DNA of 64,000 nt from Neodontobutis hainanensis (taxonomy: Eukaryota > Chordata > Actinopteri > Gobiiformes > Odontobutidae). The position numbers and the translations under genes are program-made. The stretch is taken from assembly GCA_024349245.1 (NCBI GenBank), contig JALDNG010000437.1, forward strand, positions 124,001-188,000. Direction: 5' to 3'. Below, one piece after another: positions 60,010 through 64,000 of this stretch (positions are counted from its first letter, which is position 1; the number at the start of each line of letters is the position of its first letter). The notes below the pieces were generated by a model. It was not told the origin of the DNA. It did no database searches and worked only from the letters and a program-made list of their open reading frames with translations.

Positions 60010-63000
60010 TCATTTCAAAATGTCAGAAAAAGCTCTTAATTTTCTCTTATCCTCTCGTTTAAAAGATAAAAAAATGGAAATTTGTTCGTTCAAGAAATAA
60101 AATATTTGAGAAATGTGGTGGGAGACTAGGCAGGGTAAATTGACCCTGAAAAACGGCCGCTGTTAAAGACTGGTCAATTTTGAAAGAGAATAACGAACCT
60201 GAATCATTCCTTACACTATTTTCATACAATCAAATATATATATTAAAGTTTGCAAGTTCAAGAGTTCTCTTAGACCACAAACTCACAGTGATTCTAATTT
60301 TACCTTAAGGCATATAAACCAAAATATATGAGTAACTTAAAAATTCTTCATTACTCTCCTATTCAGTGATACCTCGATTTACATAACCTTTATAAGTAAA
60401 ATTTATGCATGCGCAATGTCGTTGTAATGTTTCTGTCTCATGAAGATACACTTGTCTGTTTTGAAATGTTATCAGCTATCAGACCATTGATATTCGCTGA
60501 AAATTAAATAATTCTGTCAATCATATAGGTACTTAAAATTCAGCATCTACATGGTTTGTCAGTAAAGATTTTGAAGGAAGGATAATGTTGACCAGCTAGG
60601 AAGGCTGATATACTTATGAGCACAATACAACTCTCCCATCGTACATAAAAAAATATTGAACACAAACAAATGTTTGACTAACTGAATAAAACGCATAATT
60701 TACTCTTATACAACGTAAATTTTCAAAAAATAATAATTCTAACTTGAGCCTCTAAAAGACGAAATAGTAATTATTTTTAATTTTATTCTAAGATAACTTT
60801 TAAGACTGTTTGAAATTCTCTCATTTATGAAATAATAAACTTTAAAGATCTTATGACTCATAGTAATCCTAGAAAAATCGGGATATGTGATCCAAATAGC
60901 TTGAAGAATGAAAGATTAAAAGATCGTCACGATGCTATCAGTCAAATTTGCTTCGTGAAAAGATTCTGAAACATCTTCGCCGACTTTCGATTCTACTCGC
61001 CTGGATGGACCAAAATATTATAAATTAGTGATTTTGCCGAGGGGTGATAAAAATCAACTAACGTAAAGTTACATGTCAACCTTGAGTTTAAACTCATTAA
61101 AAATTAACATGACGCCATTTAATAATTGATATAACTTGTTGTTTACCATTTTCTACAACTGGTAATGTTTATTGTCAAAGATTAGTCATAAAAGTTTGTA
61201 TGAACAAGTTCCATGGAACATATTAATGTAAATTACATTAAAAAGATGTTTTTGGATAAATTTATTTGTTTGCATAGAATTACAATCTTAACTATCCAGG
61301 GAGCTTTGATAAAATTAAAGATAAGTTAACAAAAGCATAAATTTACTCTCCACAATGATACGGCGTGGAAGGATTAAATATGATCCTAACCGACTTCATT
61401 ACATAACTTTTAGGAAAGAGGACGAATGGGGACACTAACTCAAATCATCAACATTCCTCTTTTAAATTACTTTACAAAAGACCCACGGCTGTTCTCTATC
61501 TGAGTTTTTATTAAAAATTGACTCTTAATTCTCGGTATATCCAGAAACTTCATCGCTACTTCTAAAAATTATTCCTAGACAGACAACTCAACTGTGGTGC
61601 CATACTCCACGACTATGGGCGGCTGCGGATTCGGAAATAAAATTGATTATTATTAATAATTGTTTTATTGATCATAATAACTTTCTTAATGAACCATATC
61701 GAAGAAACGCCAATGAAGGGAGGTTGGTCGGACAACAACGGTTTGAAATACATACTCACTAGTTCTATCCCAAGGGAGTACCTCATCAACAAAGCAGGTT
61801 CTTTCAAATGTGAATAAAGCTGAAACGCCACTTAGATAGGTTAGATAAAAAAATCGATAAAAAAGCTTCATAAAGACACTTTAAAACTAGTAACCATATT
61901 TATTTGTTTCTGCCAGTTGACTCATGTTCATATAGAAATAAACTGGGATAACTTTTGAGTTGTCTTTATGAGAAAAGAAGGCTGAAGTTACTTATTAAAT
62001 GCAATTATGATAATACTACTCAATGGTTATTTCTTTAAGATGGTCAAAATCTGTAACTCATCTTGAATGAGAACAGATTATTCAAATTCTTCAATAGGAA
62101 TGGTAGCATGGAACAAAACTTGGTATGAAAAGCAAGCAAACACCCTGAATTTGGTGTTCGGACTCAGAAGAAGATTCTCTCAGACTTAACAAGAATTAAG
62201 AATTTAGTTCACTCACTTTTTCAAACCTGCTACTTTGCAATGATATACAAAGACCAATGAAGTATGTACCTGGTTGAGATGAGATATATACGTGAATGTC
62301 CTGGTGTGTACTCTGTAATTGCTACATAATGATTGTAAAGTTATTTCATTCCTTCATCAATATCTTTAAAAATACAGAATGGTATTTTATACCTCATATA
62401 TTTCTAAATTTGTTTTCATCTAACTTTTATGACGACTTCAAAAATCATACGATGTTTAAAATCAACTTTATTTAGATTGATTTAAGGTATTTTTTGTTGG
62501 AAATTTATTGCAATTGTGACGAATCGTATTTAAAATTCATTCGATCTCACTATTTTTTATGCACCAATATGAGATAATACGTCCCATCGAACCAATACCC
62601 TTGTTGTGCGATTTTTCTAATTGGGCGAGAAGAGGATGACAGTCCTAAACTACGAAAGGAGAAAAGTGCTGAACTGAGGAAACCTTGTAGGCATAGCTTT
62701 ACTGAAGGATCTATACCAAGGTAAACATTCTTCGAGAGAAGCATTTATATGTTTAACTCATCCTTTCTCAGCAAAAAATTGAACTTATACACTAAATTGA
62801 AATTAATAATTTTAAATATTGTTGAGATTGACATTTTTCAAGTTTTCTTTGTTTTTGTCTTTAAATTTTAAACTCCTAAGGCCAATACTCACTTCTCCTG
62901 CCTTCAAGCCCGTAAAATTGTTTGATCTATTGAAATATTTTTGTTGAAAAGCTATCAGGCTCACGGAGGTTCCAAAAGAGAAGAAAATACTAATGTTTTA

Positions 63001-64000
63001 AGAGTCTTATTTAGAAATTAGTCCATTTGAAATAAAAAAGTTGACACGAGTTTTAATGCTTTACCTTTTAGATACATGGCATTTAGTATTAATGTTCCAA
63101 AACAGCTTAATAAACCTTAAATAAAATTGTAAAAATTGATGAGTTCAATTCAGCATCAGAGTCTCAATAAACTATCAAGGCTCCTATTTCTGAACTCTTA
63201 TCCATAATCAAAAAATGCACAAGCTCAACTCAAGTGAAGTCGTTAAACATGCAAAATATTGAAAAAAAAACTTCAGATGACCTGTTTATCAAACATATAT
63301 GAACTATCTTCATAATCTATATCAAATGTATTCTTTAAAAACCAATGATAAAAAGAATTTATTCTTACTGCGACTGCTCAAAAGGCTTAAATATATCATG
63401 TGGTTTGATTACATAAGGCTGAATAGATATTAAAATTACTGAGGAGCTAAAACGAATTTTTTGTTTCAATTCATATTATTTAAAGTTTTCATTTCTAAGC
63501 CCTTTGTATTTTTATAAGTGATTAAAGATAAACGAAGCAATACATTTATGATTCACAAAGAGTTGATTTCCCAAATTTGAGAACGTCTTTACGGATAGAG
63601 GTCAGAGTTAACGTTTTAATGAGTTTAAACCTCAAATTAACAAAGACTAGAACAACCTAAAAAAGGGGGACTTTCGGAAGTAGGAAACCTGAGAGTAGAC
63701 TTCTACTTGCGAACGAAAATGAATTTAACTCCATTTTAAAAATGTGCGCTGGCATTTGATTCATTCTGATCAACCAAACAAACGATAAATATTAATTTCA
63801 CTGTTTATTTTCAAATATTAGGTCAATAGGCTTTATCCTTATGTTTAATTAATCGACAAAATCAGACATGTACTTGAAACAAAATTTAAAATAAAAAAAA
63901 AGTTTTAGGAGAAAAATTCTATGTTTAGCTTGACAGATAATCACACTATTCATTCAAATTTAGGCATAGTATACAAACCCTTAAACTACAAGGATTAAAA
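60010..64000. other. Mixed-composition intergenic DNA with unassigned coding-like fragments
   Basis: No gene called. An NRF1-like motif (TGCATGCGCAATG, 60406-60417) is followed by a plus-strand frame from about 60427 (MFLSHEDTLVCFEMLSAIRP, 26 codons). At 62580-62730 the plus strand reads CDFSNWARR, then in the next frame DDSPKLRKEKSAELRKPCRH, which looks like one sequence with a one-base break. The minus frames 61613-61871 and 62550-62744 are shadows or noise. These fragments could be relics of a mobile element. Confidence 0.35.

Noticed and set aside
1..64000. Bacterial or organellar origin, operons, CRISPR array
   Set aside because: Spliceosomal introns, a Ty3/gypsy element and nuclear eukaryotic genes exclude it. 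No spaced repeats of CRISPR type were seen.
1..64000. Ciliate with tiny introns and reassigned stop codons
   Set aside because: Conserved genes end at ordinary TAA, no in-frame TAA or TAG stands for Gln in eIF2B-delta or eIF4A3, and the gene families are animal-like.

Overview
The window looks like nuclear DNA of a small parasitic metazoan with a very AT-rich genome. The best fit is a dicyemid mesozoan or close relative. Two conserved genes give the reason. eIF2B-delta can be read end to end only by removing eight GT-AG introns of 21-25 nt. eIF4A3 has one clear 24-nt intron and a probable 31-nt one. Dicyemids are known for introns averaging about 26 nt. The protein families (Rabenosyn-5, PPP1R37-like, eIF4A3) and the Ty3/gypsy element are animal-like, and TAA, TAG and TGA all behave as stops.

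Layout. 1 to about 3.9 kb holds the 3' part of a decayed Ty3/gypsy LTR retrotransposon (gag, zinc knuckles and protease, RT, RNase H, integrase). 4-15 kb is AT-rich with a few candidate micro-intron genes near 6.3, 7.5 and 12.8 kb. 15.2-16.5 kb (minus) is eIF4A3, with a possible divergent small gene at 16.7 kb. 17-34 kb is mostly gene desert with candidates at 22.5, 25, 27.3 and 28.6 kb. 34.4-39.5 kb is a GC-elevated zone full of protein-like fragments on both strands. 41.6-43.6 kb (plus) is a PPP1R37-like leucine-rich-repeat PP1 regulator. 49.8-50.4 kb (minus) is the N-terminal part of a Rabenosyn-5-like FYVE protein. 53.1-54.7 kb (minus) is complete eIF2B-delta. 55-64 kb is desert with a 70-bp duplication and several unassigned coding-like fragments.

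The recognisable genes are housekeeping: translation initiation and its stress control (eIF2B-delta), exon-junction complex (eIF4A3), early endosome tethering (Rabenosyn-5) and PP1 regulation. There is no operon logic. CpG-rich NRF1-like motifs lie 15-45 nt upstream of several start codons and are the clearest promoter signal. Single missing bases interrupt eIF4A3 (twice) and the PPP1R37-like gene (once) in otherwise intact coding sequence; assembly indels are the simplest reading. Because introns are tiny and some are multiples of three, ordinary ORF calling both misses genes and absorbs introns here. Several low-confidence multi-exon candidates are therefore listed with exon positions. No tRNA, rRNA or CRISPR array was found.
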